Of a stretch of 64,000 nucleotides of DNA, positions 35,612 to 44,866 are shown in pieces. The DNA lies in NCBI GenBank assembly GCA_030148335.1, contig JASBTQ010000034.1:47887-111886 (forward strand), in the 5' to 3' direction. This DNA comes from Allomuricauda sp. (GTDB taxonomy: Bacteria; Bacteroidota; Bacteroidia; Flavobacteriales; Flavobacteriaceae). Positions within the stretch are counted from its first letter, which is position 1. Each line of letters begins with the position of its first letter. Under the pieces are notes generated by a model. It was not told where the DNA came from, ran no database searches, and was given only the letters and a program-made list of their open reading frames with translations. A program made the position numbers and the translations under genes.

Positions 35612-37432
35612 ATGGGGTTGGTTACTGCAAAAGAAGTGGCAAAGGTGGTCCATCTGGACAAATATGGCTTTTTGGGGACTTTTGTGGGATGGCTTTTGAT
35701 GGTTGCCACCAAGATCACGACCATAAATCGATTCTATAACAAGAACAAGGAACTTCCAGGGCCGGAATTTTTGGATGCCATCCTGGAGCATTATGAAATC
35801 GACTTTGAAATCCCCGAAGAGGACTTAAAAAGACTTCCCAAGTCGGGACCCTACATCACCATAAGCAATCATCCCCTTGGAGGCATTGATGGGGTATTGC
35901 TCCTCAAATTGATGTTGAACGAGCGCCCTGATTTCAAGATCATCGCCAATTTTCTGTTGCACAGGATCGAGCCCTTGAGACCTTTTATAATGCCTGTGAA
36001 CCCTTTTGAGAGCCACAAGGATGCCAAGAGTAGTATCATGGGTTTCAAGAGTGCACTCAACCATTTGCGGGAAGGCCACCCATTGGGGATTTTCCCTGCA
36101 GGCGAGGTGTCCACTTACAAGGACGGAAAATTGGTGGTGGACAGGCCCTGGGAGGAAGCGGCCATCAAGCTGATCAGAAAGGCAGAAGTGCCGGTAGTGC
36201 CCATTTATTTCCATGCCCGGAACAGCAGACTTTTTTATACCCTTTCCAAAATGAACGATGTGTTCCGAACGGCCAAACTGCCATCGGAACTTACCTCACA
36301 GCGGATGCGGCCGATAAAAGTTCGTATCGGTCAGCCCATTTCGGTGGCCACACAGAACGAGGAGGAGACCTTGGAATCCTTCACCGAACTGCTCAGAAAA
36401 AAGACTTATCTATTGGCCAATGCCTTTGAAAAGGAACGCTTGATCGATAAAGTCCCCACCTCTTTGAAGATTCCGAAACCACCCCAAAAAATAGCGACGC
36501 CCATTAGCGCAAAGGTGCTTGCCGAAGAAATAGAAAAATTGCGGGAAAAAGATTGCCGTGTGCTCCAGAGCAAAAATTATGAGGTGTTCCTGGCCAAGCA
36601 AGAGGACATGCCCTTTTGCCTGAACGAAATTGGGAGGCAACGCGAAGTGACCTTCAGGGAAGTGGGAGAGGGGACCAACAATGCCATCGATCTGGACAAG
36701 TTTGACTCCTATTACCACCATCTTTTCCTTTGGGACGATGATGAAAAAGCCATTGTCGGGGCCTACCGGATGGGATTGGGCTCTGAAATATTTGAGAAAT
36801 ATGGTATAGATGGGTTTTATCTTCAGGATCTCTTCCGCTTTGAACCCGAACTGTATGGGATGATGGCCAAGTCCATAGAAATGGGAAGGGCCTACATTAT
36901 CAAGGAATACCAGCAAAAACCCATGCCATTGTTCTTGCTGTGGAAGGGAATCGTGCATACCACGCTGAGACATCCGGAGCATAAATATTTGATTGGGGGG
37001 GTGAGCATCAGCAACCAGTTCTCCAATTTTTCCAAATCCCTGATGATCGAGTTTATGAAGTCCAACTATTGGGATCCTTATGTGGCCCAATACATCCGCC
37101 CTAAAAAGGAGTTCAAGGTAAAACTCAAGGATGCCGATAAGGAATTCGTGTTCGATGAGACCCAGGCCGACCTGAACAAGTTTGACAAGCTCATCAACGA
37201 GGTGGAACCTGGAAACCTGCGCTTGCCGGTTCTCATCAAAAAGTACATCAAGCAGAATGCAAGAGTGGTGGCCTTCAATGTAGATCCCCTGTTCAACAAT
37301 TCGGTGGATGGCCTTATGTACATCAGGATCGCCGATCTGCCCGAAAGCACCGTGAAGCCGGTCATGGAAGAATTTCAGGCCGAGTTGGAACGAAAAATGG
37401 CAGAGGGCAACGGCCCAACTGCCATTAACTAA
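35612..37432 (+). CDS. olsF: OlsF-type bifunctional ornithine-lipid acyltransferase
   Basis: 606 aa. The N-terminal PlsC-like half shows ISNHPLGGIDGVLLLK (HX4D-type: H..GGID, around residue 88) and FPAGEVSTYKDGKLVVDRPW. The C-terminal half (about 300-606) is an OlsB/GNAT-like acyltransferase (RQREVTFREVGEGTN, VGAYRMGLG, FYLQDLFRF, EMGRAYIIKEYQQK). The fusion matches the OlsF proteins known from Serratia and Flavobacterium johnsoniae, in which the C-terminal domain N-acylates ornithine and the N-terminal domain O-acylates the product. It probably makes phosphorus-free aminolipids of the membranes. A related glycine- or lysine-lipid role is not excluded. Confidence 0.85.
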   Translation: MGLVTAKEVAKVVHLDKYGFLGTFVGWLLMVATKITTINRFYNKNKELPGPEFLDAILEHYEIDFEIPEEDLKRLPKSGPYITISNHPLGGIDGVLLLKLMLNERPDFKIIANFLLHRIEPLRPFIMPVNPFESHKDAKSSIMGFKSALNHLREGHPLGIFPAGEVSTYKDGKLVVDRPWEEAAIKLIRKAEVPVVPIYFHARNSRLFYTLSKMNDVFRTAKLPSELTSQRMRPIKVRIGQPISVATQNEEETLESFTELLRKKTYLLANAFEKERLIDKVPTSLKIPKPPQKIATPISAKVLAEEIEKLREKDCRVLQSKNYEVFLAKQEDMPFCLNEIGRQREVTFREVGEGTNNAIDLDKFDSYYHHLFLWDDDEKAIVGAYRMGLGSEIFEKYGIDGFYLQDLFRFEPELYGMMAKSIEMGRAYIIKEYQQKPMPLFLLWKGIVHTTLRHPEHKYLIGGVSISNQFSNFSKSLMIEFMKSNYWDPYVAQYIRPKKEFKVKLKDADKEFVFDETQADLNKFDKLINEVEPGNLRLPVLIKKYIKQNARVVAFNVDPLFNNSVDGLMYIRIADLPESTVKPVMEEFQAELERKMAEGNGPTAIN

Positions 37433-37450
37433 ACATGTACTTAGCTGGGT

Positions 37451-37873
37451 TTAGTTTGCCAATTCTTCCTTTACAAAGTTGAGACAAAATTGTTTGATGC
37501 TGTTCCTGGTCTGGGCAAAGGCTTCGTGTATTTCTTCCTCGGAACCCTTCACTTTTGAGGGGTCTTTAAAGTTTTGGTGTATCCTCTGTGCATTTTTGGA
37601 AGGGATGTACGGGCAATGTTCCTTGGCATGGTCACATACCGTGATGATATAATCCCAATCCATACCTTCGTATTCATCCACATGGTTGGAGGTATGATGA
37701 GAAATATCGATGCCATCTTCTTTCATGATGGCCACGGCCCCAGGGTTCAGCCCATGGGTCTCGATTCCTGCACTGTAGATTTTGGCTAAGTCATTTTGTA
37801 AATGGTTCAGGTAGCCATGGGCCATCTGGCTTCTGCAAGAATTTCCTGTACAAAGTACCAATACATTTTTCAT
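37451..37873 (-). CDS. arsC: Arsenate reductase, low-molecular-weight phosphatase type
   Basis: 140 aa. P-loop CTGNSCRSQMAHGYL (C8-X5-R14) at the N-terminus and the redox pair VCDHAKEHC near residues 79-87 define the thioredoxin-coupled ArsC family, which reduces arsenate to arsenite. It is the last gene of the leftward arsR operon, 11 bp after the GNAT gene. No arsenite efflux gene follows; the next gene, olsF, converges. Confidence 0.93.
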   Translation of the reverse strand: MKNVLVLCTGNSCRSQMAHGYLNHLQNDLAKIYSAGIETHGLNPGAVAIMKEDGIDISHHTSNHVDEYEGMDWDYIITVCDHAKEHCPYIPSKNAQRIHQNFKDPSKVKGSEEEIHEAFAQTRNSIKQFCLNFVKEELAN

Positions 37874-37884
37874 ATTTTCTGGTG

Positions 37885-38379
37885 TTATTGATCTATGCCT
37901 ATTGATTTGCTCCTTTTTTCAAACAATAGATTATCTTTCCATACTCCATTGATTTTGCCTATCCGCTCGCGCTTGCCGATATATCGAAAGCCCACTTTTT
38001 CATGGAGTTTGATGCTGCCTATGTTTTCAGGGAAGATTCCGGACTGTATCGTCCAAAACCCAGCTTTTTCACTTTCCTCGATCAAGCGTTCCATCAACAA
38101 TCGGCCTATCCCCTTGCCCCGGCTCTGGGCAGAAATATAAATGCTGACCTCACCGACACCACCATACACGCAGCGGCTGGACACTGGTGAGAGGGCCGCC
38201 CACCCCAAAAGGATGCCGTTGTCCTCGGCGACCAATCTGGAATGTGTGGTGTGGGAGCTGTCCCATTGGTCATAATCAGGGGCACTGGTCTCAAATGTGG
38301 CAAATCCGGTAGCTATTCCTTCGGAATAGATGTTGGAAACCTGCTCCCAATCGGAAGCGATCATGTTTCGGACTATCAT
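37885..38379 (-). CDS. PAT/ArsN1-like GNAT acetyltransferase in the ars operon
   Basis: 164 aa from the ATG at 38379. The phosphinothricin-acetyltransferase-like pattern is clear: IYSEGIATGFATFETSAPDY (substrate side), GEVSIYISAQSRGKGIGRLL (acetyl-CoA loop), and GIFPENIGSIKLHEKVGFRY. ArsN1-type enzymes acetylate the arsenic antibiotic arsinothricin. The position between DUF6428 and arsC makes this reading likely, but only biochemistry could tell it from other PAT-like enzymes. Confidence 0.8.
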   Translation of the reverse strand: MIVRNMIASDWEQVSNIYSEGIATGFATFETSAPDYDQWDSSHTTHSRLVAEDNGILLGWAALSPVSSRCVYGGVGEVSIYISAQSRGKGIGRLLMERLIEESEKAGFWTIQSGIFPENIGSIKLHEKVGFRYIGKRERIGKINGVWKDNLLFEKRSKSIGIDQ

Positions 38380-38390
38380 ATCTTGGTGGA

Positions 38391-38879
38391 TTAACAACAT
38401 CCTGATCCAGGAGTGCAACACGCCTTTTCCTCAATGGGGTCTTCGGTAACCACACCGCAGGTCTCCTTGGCCTTGCAGTCCGTTTTTTCGACGGAAAGTT
38501 TAAAGATGATGGCCTTGTTGTCCAAGGTATAATCGCTCACAAAAAGTTGGGCGGTATGGAATTCAGGATTGCTATATTCAAATTTGATCTCGGCATTTTG
38601 GACCATGGGTTTGATGCGGTCCACCTTGTTCAGGATGCCCAATGCTTTATAGGCCGACATGAATTCGGTTTTGCCCTTTTCCTTTGGACTTTCCCAAAGC
38701 TGGACAATGGTCTCTTTCCAAAAGTCAGTATTCGCTCCACAGTCAACGGAGTCTATGGTGATGTTCTTCACTTCGGTGATGTGGTAGTTGGCCCCGACGA
38801 ATCGATGCGGTGCATATTCGAAGAGCAAACTTTTGTCTTGGTGTTGTTTTAAAAGGGATAGAAATTTGGATGTTTTCAT
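38391..38879 (-). CDS. DUF6428 protein of the ars operon
   Basis: 162 aa from the ATG at 38879, only 2 bp after the arsR stop. A compact alpha/beta body (KTSKFLSLLKQHQDKSLLFE at the start) ends in a cysteine-rich tail (TDCKAKETCGVV ... ACCTPGSGCC). The tail could bind arsenite or another soft metal ion; that is inferred from the cysteines and the context. The family is common in Bacteroidota ars operons and has no assigned function. Confidence 0.8.
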   Translation of the reverse strand: MKTSKFLSLLKQHQDKSLLFEYAPHRFVGANYHITEVKNITIDSVDCGANTDFWKETIVQLWESPKEKGKTEFMSAYKALGILNKVDRIKPMVQNAEIKFEYSNPEFHTAQLFVSDYTLDNKAIIFKLSVEKTDCKAKETCGVVTEDPIEEKACCTPGSGCC

Positions 38880-38881
38880 GT

Positions 38882-39205
38882 TTAACAGCAATTACGGTTA
38901 ATATTGGAAAAGAACAGATGGAAGGACTCTTGCAGTTCGTCCCAACGTTCTTGGTTGATGCAATAGCAAAGGTTTTTTCCTTCGAAGGTCCCTTTGAGAA
39001 GGCCTATTTTCTTGATTTCGTTCAAATGTTGCGATATGGTGGGTTGGGAAAGGCCAATGACATCCACAAGGTCGTTGCAGATGCAATTGTCCTGTTTGCT
39101 GATATACTCCAAGATGGCGATCCTGGCAGGATGCGCCATGACCTTGGCAATTTTGGCCAGTTCATTATGGGTTGTGGAAAAAATATGTGTTTTGGAGGCG
39201 CCCAT
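38882..39205 (-). CDS. arsR: ArsR/SmtB-family repressor
   Basis: 107 aa. Winged helix: IAKVMAHPARIAILEYISKQ, then DNCICNDLVDVIGLSQPTIS with the CxC metal-site motif (CIC) ahead of the recognition helix QPTISQHLNEIKKIGLL, and a terminal NRNCC. Arsenite binding would release the DNA. It is the first gene of the operon. The AT-rich palindrome at 39229-39256 just upstream is its likely operator. Confidence 0.93.
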   Translation of the reverse strand: MGASKTHIFSTTHNELAKIAKVMAHPARIAILEYISKQDNCICNDLVDVIGLSQPTISQHLNEIKKIGLLKGTFEGKNLCYCINQERWDELQESFHLFFSNINRNCC

Positions 39206-39228
39206 ATATTATTTGTGAATGAAAAATT

Positions 39229-39256
39229 TGATATTGCAATATTACGATGATATATT
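39229..39256 (-). promoter_or_regulatory. Probable ArsR operator
   Basis: A perfect 12-bp palindrome ATATTGCAATAT (39231-39242) runs into ATTACGATGATATATT, forming overlapping dyads 25-55 bp upstream of the arsR ATG. Position and dyad symmetry fit an ArsR-type binding site. Confidence 0.5.
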
Positions 39257-39261
39257 GAAAT

Positions 39262-39291
39262 AAAAAAGCCGAACAAAAAATATCCGGCTTT
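39262..39291 (-). terminator. Terminator between the TM2 gene and arsR
   Basis: Arms AAAGCCG and CGGCTTT with A/T-runs on both sides. Reading leftward it follows the stop of the TM2 gene, shielding the ars operon from read-through. Confidence 0.75.
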
Positions 39292-39296
39292 ATGTA

Positions 39297-39677
39297 TCAG
39301 AACCAAGGTTTTTTCCCCACCTGATATGTCATATAAAACTCTTCGTCAGATTTGGTTAGGTAAATGATACCTTCGATCAAACCAATAAGTGGCGGAATCC
39401 ATACCAAAAAAGCACCAATTACTAGACATACAAGTAGGTATGACAACAATGTGATTCCCAATAGGATGAAACCTTCCTTGTTATAGCCCAAGATGAATTT
39501 GTGTACACCTAGCGAGCCCACAACAATGGCCAATATACCTGCTAGAATCTTTTTATTTTCACCACCAGCGCCTTGAAGGCCTTCTTTGAATTCGTGAGCG
39601 GTCTTTTTGGCACCTTCAGTGAAATCTTTGGCAGCTTCTTCTGCTTTGTCTCCTAAGTCTTTTTTTTCTTCGGACAT
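39297..39677 (-). CDS. TM2-domain membrane protein
   Basis: 126 aa. N-terminal 40 residues are soluble and amphipathic (EEKKDLGDKAEEAAKDFTEG), resembling LEA/CsbD-like helices. Then comes the TM2 pair: KKILAGILAIVVGSLGVHKF, the conserved FILGYNKEG turn and ITLLSYLLVCLVIGAFLVW, then a third hydrophobic stretch IPPLIGLIEGIIYL. Function unknown. It ends in its own terminator. Confidence 0.85.
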   Translation of the reverse strand: MSEEKKDLGDKAEEAAKDFTEGAKKTAHEFKEGLQGAGGENKKILAGILAIVVGSLGVHKFILGYNKEGFILLGITLLSYLLVCLVIGAFLVWIPPLIGLIEGIIYLTKSDEEFYMTYQVGKKPWF

Positions 39678-39729
39678 TGTTTTAATGTGTTGGTTAAACA
39701 GATTCTAAATGTAGGAAATAAATCAATAC

Positions 39730-40116
39730 CTACAGAAATGCTTTATCAACAGGTTCCCAGAGCTCCAGTTTGTTGCCCTCGGGGTCCATGATCCATCCAA
39801 ACTTGCCGTAATCGTACTCCTCAATTTCCCCGATGACCTGAACCCCTTCTTTTTTGAGCACTTCCAACAGTTTCACAAGGTTTTCCACCCTGAAGTTCAT
39901 CATAAACTGTTTTTCACTGGGCTTGAAATAGGACGTTTTTTCATCCATGGGGCTCCATTGCGTCATGCAATCTTTTCCTTCTTCGTCCTTCCACCAAAAG
40001 GAACAGCCGTATGGGTCCGTGTTGAGCCCCAAATGGGCCTTGTACCATTCTTTGATTTTGTCCGGGTCCTTGGTCTTGAAGAAAAACCCGCCCAATCCTG
40101 TCACTCTGTTTTTCAT
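39730..40116 (-). CDS. VOC-family protein
   Basis: 128 aa. Single glyoxalase-like module pair: VTGLGGFFFKTKDPDKIKEW at the N-terminus, MMNFRVENLVKLLEVLKKEG in the middle and KFGWIMDPEGNKLELWEP at the end. Its ATG overlaps the DUF1801 stop by 4 bp (ATGA), so the two are translationally coupled. Substrate unknown. Confidence 0.88.
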   Translation of the reverse strand: MKNRVTGLGGFFFKTKDPDKIKEWYKAHLGLNTDPYGCSFWWKDEEGKDCMTQWSPMDEKTSYFKPSEKQFMMNFRVENLVKLLEVLKKEGVQVIGEIEEYDYGKFGWIMDPEGNKLELWEPVDKAFL

Positions 40117-40571
40117 GATTTCTTGATGTTTTGTTCATAGATCTTGATCCATTCCTCAGGGGTCATCTTTTGACACAGTTCCCCAATGAGTTTATAGGGA
40201 ATGTTCTGGATGTTCTTGAAACGGATGTAGCTTTTGCCCATGTCCAGTTTGGTGCTCACATGTTTGGGATATTCGCCCACAAACCAATCGTGTATTTCTT
40301 TATCGGCATAGATGGCCGAATGGTACAGGGCCACAAAATTTTTCTGTGAGGCAATGTTGGCAAAGGGCAGGGGAGACTTTGGATCGCAATGGTAGCCGTC
40401 CGGATAGAGGGAGTGGGGCACCACATAACCGATCATCCCATAATTGATGCATTCCTCAAAACCTTTGGGGAGGTTATTTTTTAAGGTTTCCCGCAATTTT
40501 GAAACGGCTTCTTTGCGCTCTTCAGGCACTTTGCTGATGTATTCTTCCGGAGTTTTGGCGTCTATGGTCAT
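40113..40571 (-). CDS. DUF1801 (YdhG-like) protein
   Basis: 152 aa from the ATG at 40571. The family pattern is seen in EEYISKVPEERKEAVSKLRE, CINYGMIGYVVPHSLYP, FVALYHSAIY and SYIRFKNIQNIPYKLIGEL. Related small proteins are called iron chaperone-like, but the role is not secure. Directly coupled to the downstream VOC gene. Confidence 0.85.
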   Translation of the reverse strand: MTIDAKTPEEYISKVPEERKEAVSKLRETLKNNLPKGFEECINYGMIGYVVPHSLYPDGYHCDPKSPLPFANIASQKNFVALYHSAIYADKEIHDWFVGEYPKHVSTKLDMGKSYIRFKNIQNIPYKLIGELCQKMTPEEWIKIYEQNIKKS

Positions 40572-40633
40572 GGGCAAATTTTTAGGTTTTGCCACTCTCC
40601 AAAATAAGAATGTTGGATTTTGGCTGCTTAAAT

Positions 40634-41566
40634 TTAGCAAAATTTGGCCTTGACCTTGTCCACTATGGTCTGTGCCAGCTTTTCCTTGCTTTCCACGGTC
40701 CATCCGGCCACATGGGGGGTCAACAATACGTTCTTTGCCTTTCGGAGGTATTTGAAGGCTTTGGGTTTTTGGACGAACATGTTCTCAAAGGATTTTTTCT
40801 CATACTCCAACACATCCAGCCCAGCACCCAATACCTTTCCCGATTTCAAAGCTATGACAAGGTCCTCCGTCACCACACATTTGCCGCGGGCGGTGTTCAA
40901 CAGCCAGAAAGGCTTGTGGAACGCATTGATAAACTCAGAATTCACTATGCCTTGGGTAAGTTCCGTTTGGGGAACGTGCAGGCTTACCACATCGGATTTT
41001 TGTTGGAACTCCATGATTCCTACTTGACGGGCATTGTCGTCGTCCACGCCACCCACAATGTCATAACAGATCACCTCTACATCAAAGCCCCTTAGTTTTT
41101 TCGCGAATGCCTTGCCCATGTTCCCATACCCGATGATCCCCACGGTCTTGCCGTCCAGCTCCACCCCGCGGTTGCCCTCACGGTCCCATTTGCCCTTTTT
41201 TACCTCGCGGTTGGCCTTGCACATATGGTTCATCAGGGAAAGCAGCATACCCAAAGCGTGTTCGCTCACGGCGTTGCGGTTGCCCTCGGGCGCGGAGGCT
41301 AGGAAAATGCCCCTGTGTTTGGCATAGCGGACATCGATGTTTTCCAATCCGGCCCCGACCCTGCCAATGAACTTCAGGTTGGTTGCCTTTTCCAAAAATT
41401 GCTGGTCCAGCGTGAACCGGCTTCTGATGATCACGCCATCGTACAAATGGATCTTTTTTTCCACTTCCTCTTTGGTCGAGGTATAATCTTCGTGGTTTTC
41501 AAATCCCAATTGGGCAAATTGCTCCAAGAGCAATCGGTGGTTGGTGTCAACGTGGAGAATTTTCAT
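40634..41566 (-). CDS. D-2-hydroxyacid dehydrogenase (phosphoglycerate dehydrogenase-like)
   Basis: 310 aa from the ATG at 41566. Rossmann loop VGIIGYGNMGKAFAKKL (about 145-161), catalytic Arg in LLNTARGKCVV, Glu/Asp in LDVLEYEK, and His in LLTPHVAGWT. NAD-dependent reduction or oxidation of a 2-keto/2-hydroxy acid. It lacks the C-terminal ACT domain of full-length SerA, so it could be either a short serine-pathway enzyme or another family member. Confidence 0.9.
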   Translation of the reverse strand: MKILHVDTNHRLLLEQFAQLGFENHEDYTSTKEEVEKKIHLYDGVIIRSRFTLDQQFLEKATNLKFIGRVGAGLENIDVRYAKHRGIFLASAPEGNRNAVSEHALGMLLSLMNHMCKANREVKKGKWDREGNRGVELDGKTVGIIGYGNMGKAFAKKLRGFDVEVICYDIVGGVDDDNARQVGIMEFQQKSDVVSLHVPQTELTQGIVNSEFINAFHKPFWLLNTARGKCVVTEDLVIALKSGKVLGAGLDVLEYEKKSFENMFVQKPKAFKYLRKAKNVLLTPHVAGWTVESKEKLAQTIVDKVKAKFC

Positions 41567-41585
41567 GGGATCAAAGATACGATTC

Positions 41586-41951
41586 CTAGATTTTTGGATA
41601 GTGGGTCTGGGTTTTTTCGTGTTGGACCTTGCCGGTATGCGAAGTGGACAGTTTTTCAAAGAGCAGCACATGCACCTCTTCCCCGTTCTTGGTCATCGGG
41701 TTGTGCTCCACTCCTTTGGGCACTACAATGATCTCACCTTCGCGAACCACTTCAGTCCTGTCCCTGAACTGCATATAGAGGGTTCCTTTGATCACTTGGA
41801 ACAGTTCATCCTCGTTTTCATGGGCATGCCAGACAAATTCGCCTTGTAACTTGGCAAGTAGTACCTGCATATCGTCCACAACGGCTATTTGGTGCGGGTG
41901 CCATTGCTTCGTGAATTCAGCATGCTTTTGTTTTAGGTTGATGGGTTTCAT
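41586..41951 (-). CDS. Cupin-domain protein
   Basis: 121 aa. Cupin motif 1 in GEFVWHAHENEDELFQVIKG (H-H-E ligands) and motif 2 in GEIIVVPKGVEHNPM (His ligand). A small metal-binding beta-barrel of unknown substrate; 11 bp after the SnoaL-like gene, so probably co-transcribed. Confidence 0.88.
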   Translation of the reverse strand: MKPINLKQKHAEFTKQWHPHQIAVVDDMQVLLAKLQGEFVWHAHENEDELFQVIKGTLYMQFRDRTEVVREGEIIVVPKGVEHNPMTKNGEEVHVLLFEKLSTSHTGKVQHEKTQTHYPKI

Positions 41952-41962
41952 CTGTTGAAAAA

Positions 41963-42322
41963 TTAATTATTGGGTATAGGTAGATTGTGAATTTTCAAGA
42001 AAGACAGTTTGTCCCAATAACCCCGTTGGAATTTGATTTTCCCATCCACAACATGAAAGAAGCCACATCCCCTGAGGCCCAAGCGATCTTTCCACTCTAA
42101 AATGGCCCATTCGCCATCTTCGAATATATTTTCTATGATACAGACCATATCCGCGGATGCGAATTCATTCCTGAACATTTCAAGGATGGCGTCTTTTCCT
42201 TCTACGGGATCGTTGGCCACTTGATGGTTTATGGCATCAACATGGTACAGCTCTGCCAAAGCCTCGGGATTGGCCATATTAAAAATTTTCACCCACTGTG
42301 TTATCAATTCCCTTGGTGTCAT
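41963..42322 (-). CDS. SnoaL/NTF2-like protein
   Basis: 119 aa with a cone-shaped alpha+beta barrel pattern: LITQWVKIFNMANPEALAEL, YHVDAINHQV, FEDGEWAILEWKDR and GCGFFHVVDGKIKFQRGYWD. The family includes small isomerases and ligand-binding proteins. It lies 10 bp after mgtE, likely the same transcript. Confidence 0.85.
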   Translation of the reverse strand: MTPRELITQWVKIFNMANPEALAELYHVDAINHQVANDPVEGKDAILEMFRNEFASADMVCIIENIFEDGEWAILEWKDRLGLRGCGFFHVVDGKIKFQRGYWDKLSFLKIHNLPIPNN

Positions 42323-42332
42323 TCGTGCTTTT

Positions 42333-43688
42333 TTATATCCCCAAGATCAGTTTGGCGATGGAGAAATAGATCAAGATTCCAAAAATATCGTTGCTCGTGG
42401 TGATGAATGGTCCTGTGGCAATGGCGGGGTCAATGCCTCGCCTGTCCAAGAACACGGGGATAAAGGTCCCGATGAGTGCCGCTATGATGATGACCAGTAT
42501 AACGGCAATTCCAATGGTGATGGAAACCATATAGGGCGTGCCGAACAAAAAGTGACTGACCAATAACACGACCGCAGCAATGGCAATGCCGTTGATGAGC
42601 CCAATGGCAAATTCCTTCAAAAGCCGTTTCATGACTTCCCCTTTCACGGTGTCGTTTGCCAATCCCTGTACCATGATGGCCGAAGATTGGACCCCAACGT
42701 TACCAGCTGTTGCTTGGATCAAGGGCACGAAAATGAGCAATATGGGAAAATTTCCCATCAAAGGTTGGAAACTGTTGATGATGCTTGCGGCACCGATGCC
42801 TCCAAACATTCCAATGAGCAACCAGGGTAGGCGTGCACGGGTGAGTTCCCAGATACTGTCATCGGCCTCCACTTCCCTGGAGATACCTGCAGCCATTTGG
42901 TAATCTTTATCAGCTTCTTCCCGGATCACGTCCACAATGTCATCAATGGTGATGCGGCCCACCAGTCTCCCGATCTCGTCCACCACGGGAATGGCCTCCA
43001 AGTCGTACTTGGACATGATCTTGGCGACTTCTTCTGCCTTTTCGTTCACATTTACCGAATCCACTTTAGGAATGTAGACATCTTTGATATTGGTCTTGGT
43101 AGAAGTGGTGAGGAGATCTTTTAAGGAGAGCCTTCCTTTGAGTATTCCGTCGTCATCCACTACATAGATGGAGTGGACCCTCGTCACGTTTTCGGCCTGG
43201 GCACGCATTTCTTTCACACAGGTGAGCACGTTCCAGTTTTCGTTCACCTTCACGAGCTCTTTGGCCATCAATCCCCCGGCAGTGTCCTCGTCATAGCGCA
43301 ACAGGTCCACAATGTGCCTGGCATGTTCCCTGTCCTCGATCTCGGAAATGACCTCTTGGATGATTTCCTTTGGAAGCTCGTTGATGATGTCCACAGCATC
43401 ATCCGTGTCCAGTTCCTCCAACTCGCTGGCTATCTCCTTTGCGGTAAGATTGCCCAATACAGCCTCCCTGATGTCCTCGTGCATTTCCGCAAGGATATCG
43501 GAAGTCTTCTCACTGTCCAGCAGCTTGATCAGATAGGTAGCCTCGTCCACATCCAGTTCATCGGCAATTTCCGCGATGTCGGCATAGTGGAATTCCTGCA
43601 TCATCGACTGGAGCTCGGTGTTCTTCTGCTCCGCGATCAGTTGCTGGATCTCTTCTAGAAGCTCGTCTGTAAGTTTAAACGGGGTCAT
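42333..43688 (-). CDS. mgtE: MgtE-type magnesium transporter
   Basis: 451 aa. N-terminal superhelical MgtE_N domain (residues about 15-120), then two CBS domains ([40 protein letters not shown]), then five transmembrane helices (residues about 285-451; [20 protein letters not shown] onward) with the conserved pore segment [19 protein letters not shown]. It imports Mg2+ and is gated by cytoplasmic Mg2+. Its start overlaps the rsmA stop by 14 bp. Confidence 0.96.
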   Translation of the reverse strand: MTPFKLTDELLEEIQQLIAEQKNTELQSMMQEFHYADIAEIADELDVDEATYLIKLLDSEKTSDILAEMHEDIREAVLGNLTAKEIASELEELDTDDAVDIINELPKEIIQEVISEIEDREHARHIVDLLRYDEDTAGGLMAKELVKVNENWNVLTCVKEMRAQAENVTRVHSIYVVDDDGILKGRLSLKDLLTTSTKTNIKDVYIPKVDSVNVNEKAEEVAKIMSKYDLEAIPVVDEIGRLVGRITIDDIVDVIREEADKDYQMAAGISREVEADDSIWELTRARLPWLLIGMFGGIGAASIINSFQPLMGNFPILLIFVPLIQATAGNVGVQSSAIMVQGLANDTVKGEVMKRLLKEFAIGLINGIAIAAVVLLVSHFLFGTPYMVSITIGIAVILVIIIAALIGTFIPVFLDRRGIDPAIATGPFITTSNDIFGILIYFSIAKLILGI

Positions 43689-44535
43689 TGGCTATCTTTT
43701 GGGTCAACGTTACAAAATCTGCCACACTGAGCTGTTCCGGGCGTTGGTCAAAGATAGCATCTTCTTTGAGATTATTGGATAGGTCAAAGGCTTTAAGACT
43801 GTTGCGGATGGTCTTCCGTCTTTGGTTGAAGGCCGTTTTCACCACTTTGAAAAAAAGGCGTTCGTCACAGGCCAATTTCTGCTCGTCCCTTCTTATCAAC
43901 CTCAATACACCGGAATCCACCTTTGGTGGCGGGTCAAAAACGGTGGGTGGTACGGTGAACAGGTATTCGGCCTCGTAGAAGGCCTGTACCAGAACGGACA
44001 AAATACCATAGGTCTTGCTCCCTGGTTTTTCACAGATGCGTTGGGCCACTTCTTTTTGGAACATACCCGAAAATTCCGGGATCTGTTTCCGCATCTCCAG
44101 CATTTTGAAAACGATCTGACTGGAAATGTTGTAGGGGAAGTTGCCCGTGATGGCAAATGGCTCATCGCCATAGAGCTCGGTCAGGTCAAACTTTAAAAAA
44201 TCGGCCTCAATGACGTTCAGCCGATTGTTTTTTTGGAGGATTTCTGAATGTTCCAAGGGAAAACTGTGGTTCAGGTACACGATGGATTCCGCATCGAGAT
44301 CCATGGCCACGAGATCTAGGTCACGTTTGAGGAGGTGTTTGGTGAGTACGCCCATTCCAGGACCGATTTCCAGCACGTTTTTATACCCTTTTAGGGTAAG
44401 GGTCCCTGCTATTTGTTCGGCAATGTCCTCATCCTTGAGAAAATGCTGTCCCAAATGCTTCTTGGCCCGAACGGCGCCTTCTTCCTGTTTTTTGGTTCCA
44501 CCTTGGGCAGACCATTTTTTCTTCTTTTTGGACAC
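43675..44535 (-). CDS. rsmA: 16S rRNA (adenine1518/1519-N6) dimethyltransferase
   Basis: 286 aa. The start appears to be GTG (44535). A Lys-rich leader ([10 protein letters not shown]) precedes [22 protein letters not shown] motif [16 protein letters not shown]; catalytic [19 protein letters not shown] (NxPY). KsgA/RsmA dimethylates two adjacent adenines near the 3' end of 16S rRNA late in 30S maturation. It overlaps mgtE by 14 bp. Confidence 0.96.
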   Translation of the reverse strand: MSKKKKKWSAQGGTKKQEEGAVRAKKHLGQHFLKDEDIAEQIAGTLTLKGYKNVLEIGPGMGVLTKHLLKRDLDLVAMDLDAESIVYLNHSFPLEHSEILQKNNRLNVIEADFLKFDLTELYGDEPFAITGNFPYNISSQIVFKMLEMRKQIPEFSGMFQKEVAQRICEKPGSKTYGILSVLVQAFYEAEYLFTVPPTVFDPPPKVDSGVLRLIRRDEQKLACDERLFFKVVKTAFNQRRKTIRNSLKAFDLSNNLKEDAIFDQRPEQLSVADFVTLTQKIANDPV

Positions 44536-44553
44536 GGCCGGTTTTTTTGCAAG

Positions 44554-44862
44554 TTACTGGGAATTTTCGATATAGACCCATGCCTCCAGCCCAGATTCCA
44601 AAGGGAATTTTTCCCGTTTGTAGGCATCGGTCTCGTACGCATCTGCCTTTTCCAGGGCGATGATGGAGACGGTGTACACGGTCCCTTTCACCTTGTCCTT
44701 CGCATCCTCGGTCCGGATGACCACAGGATACTGGCCATACATGGCATTTTCCATCTTTTTGAAACCCAAAAGCACATCGGGATGGCCTTCCATAAGATGC
44801 CCAAATACATCTTGCTGTACCTGCTTTTCTTGCAGGGTGCCGTACGTGAAGAGGTGTTCCAA
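44554..44862 (-). CDS. Gamma-glutamylcyclotransferase-fold (AIG2/GGCT-like) protein
   Basis: 102 aa with the family start (M)EHLFTYGTLQEKQVQ, then GFKKMENAMYGQYPVV and GTVYTVSIIALEKADAYE (conserved Glu of the cyclotransferase pocket). I place the start at a TTG (44862), because it sits directly before HLFTYGTL and 4 bp after the DUF4286 stop. The frame is open further upstream, but that region overlaps DUF4286 and lacks family similarity. Substrate unknown. Confidence 0.78.
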   Translation of the reverse strand: MEHLFTYGTLQEKQVQQDVFGHLMEGHPDVLLGFKKMENAMYGQYPVVIRTEDAKDKVKGTVYTVSIIALEKADAYETDAYKREKFPLESGLEAWVYIENSQ

Positions 44863-44866
44863 GGTA

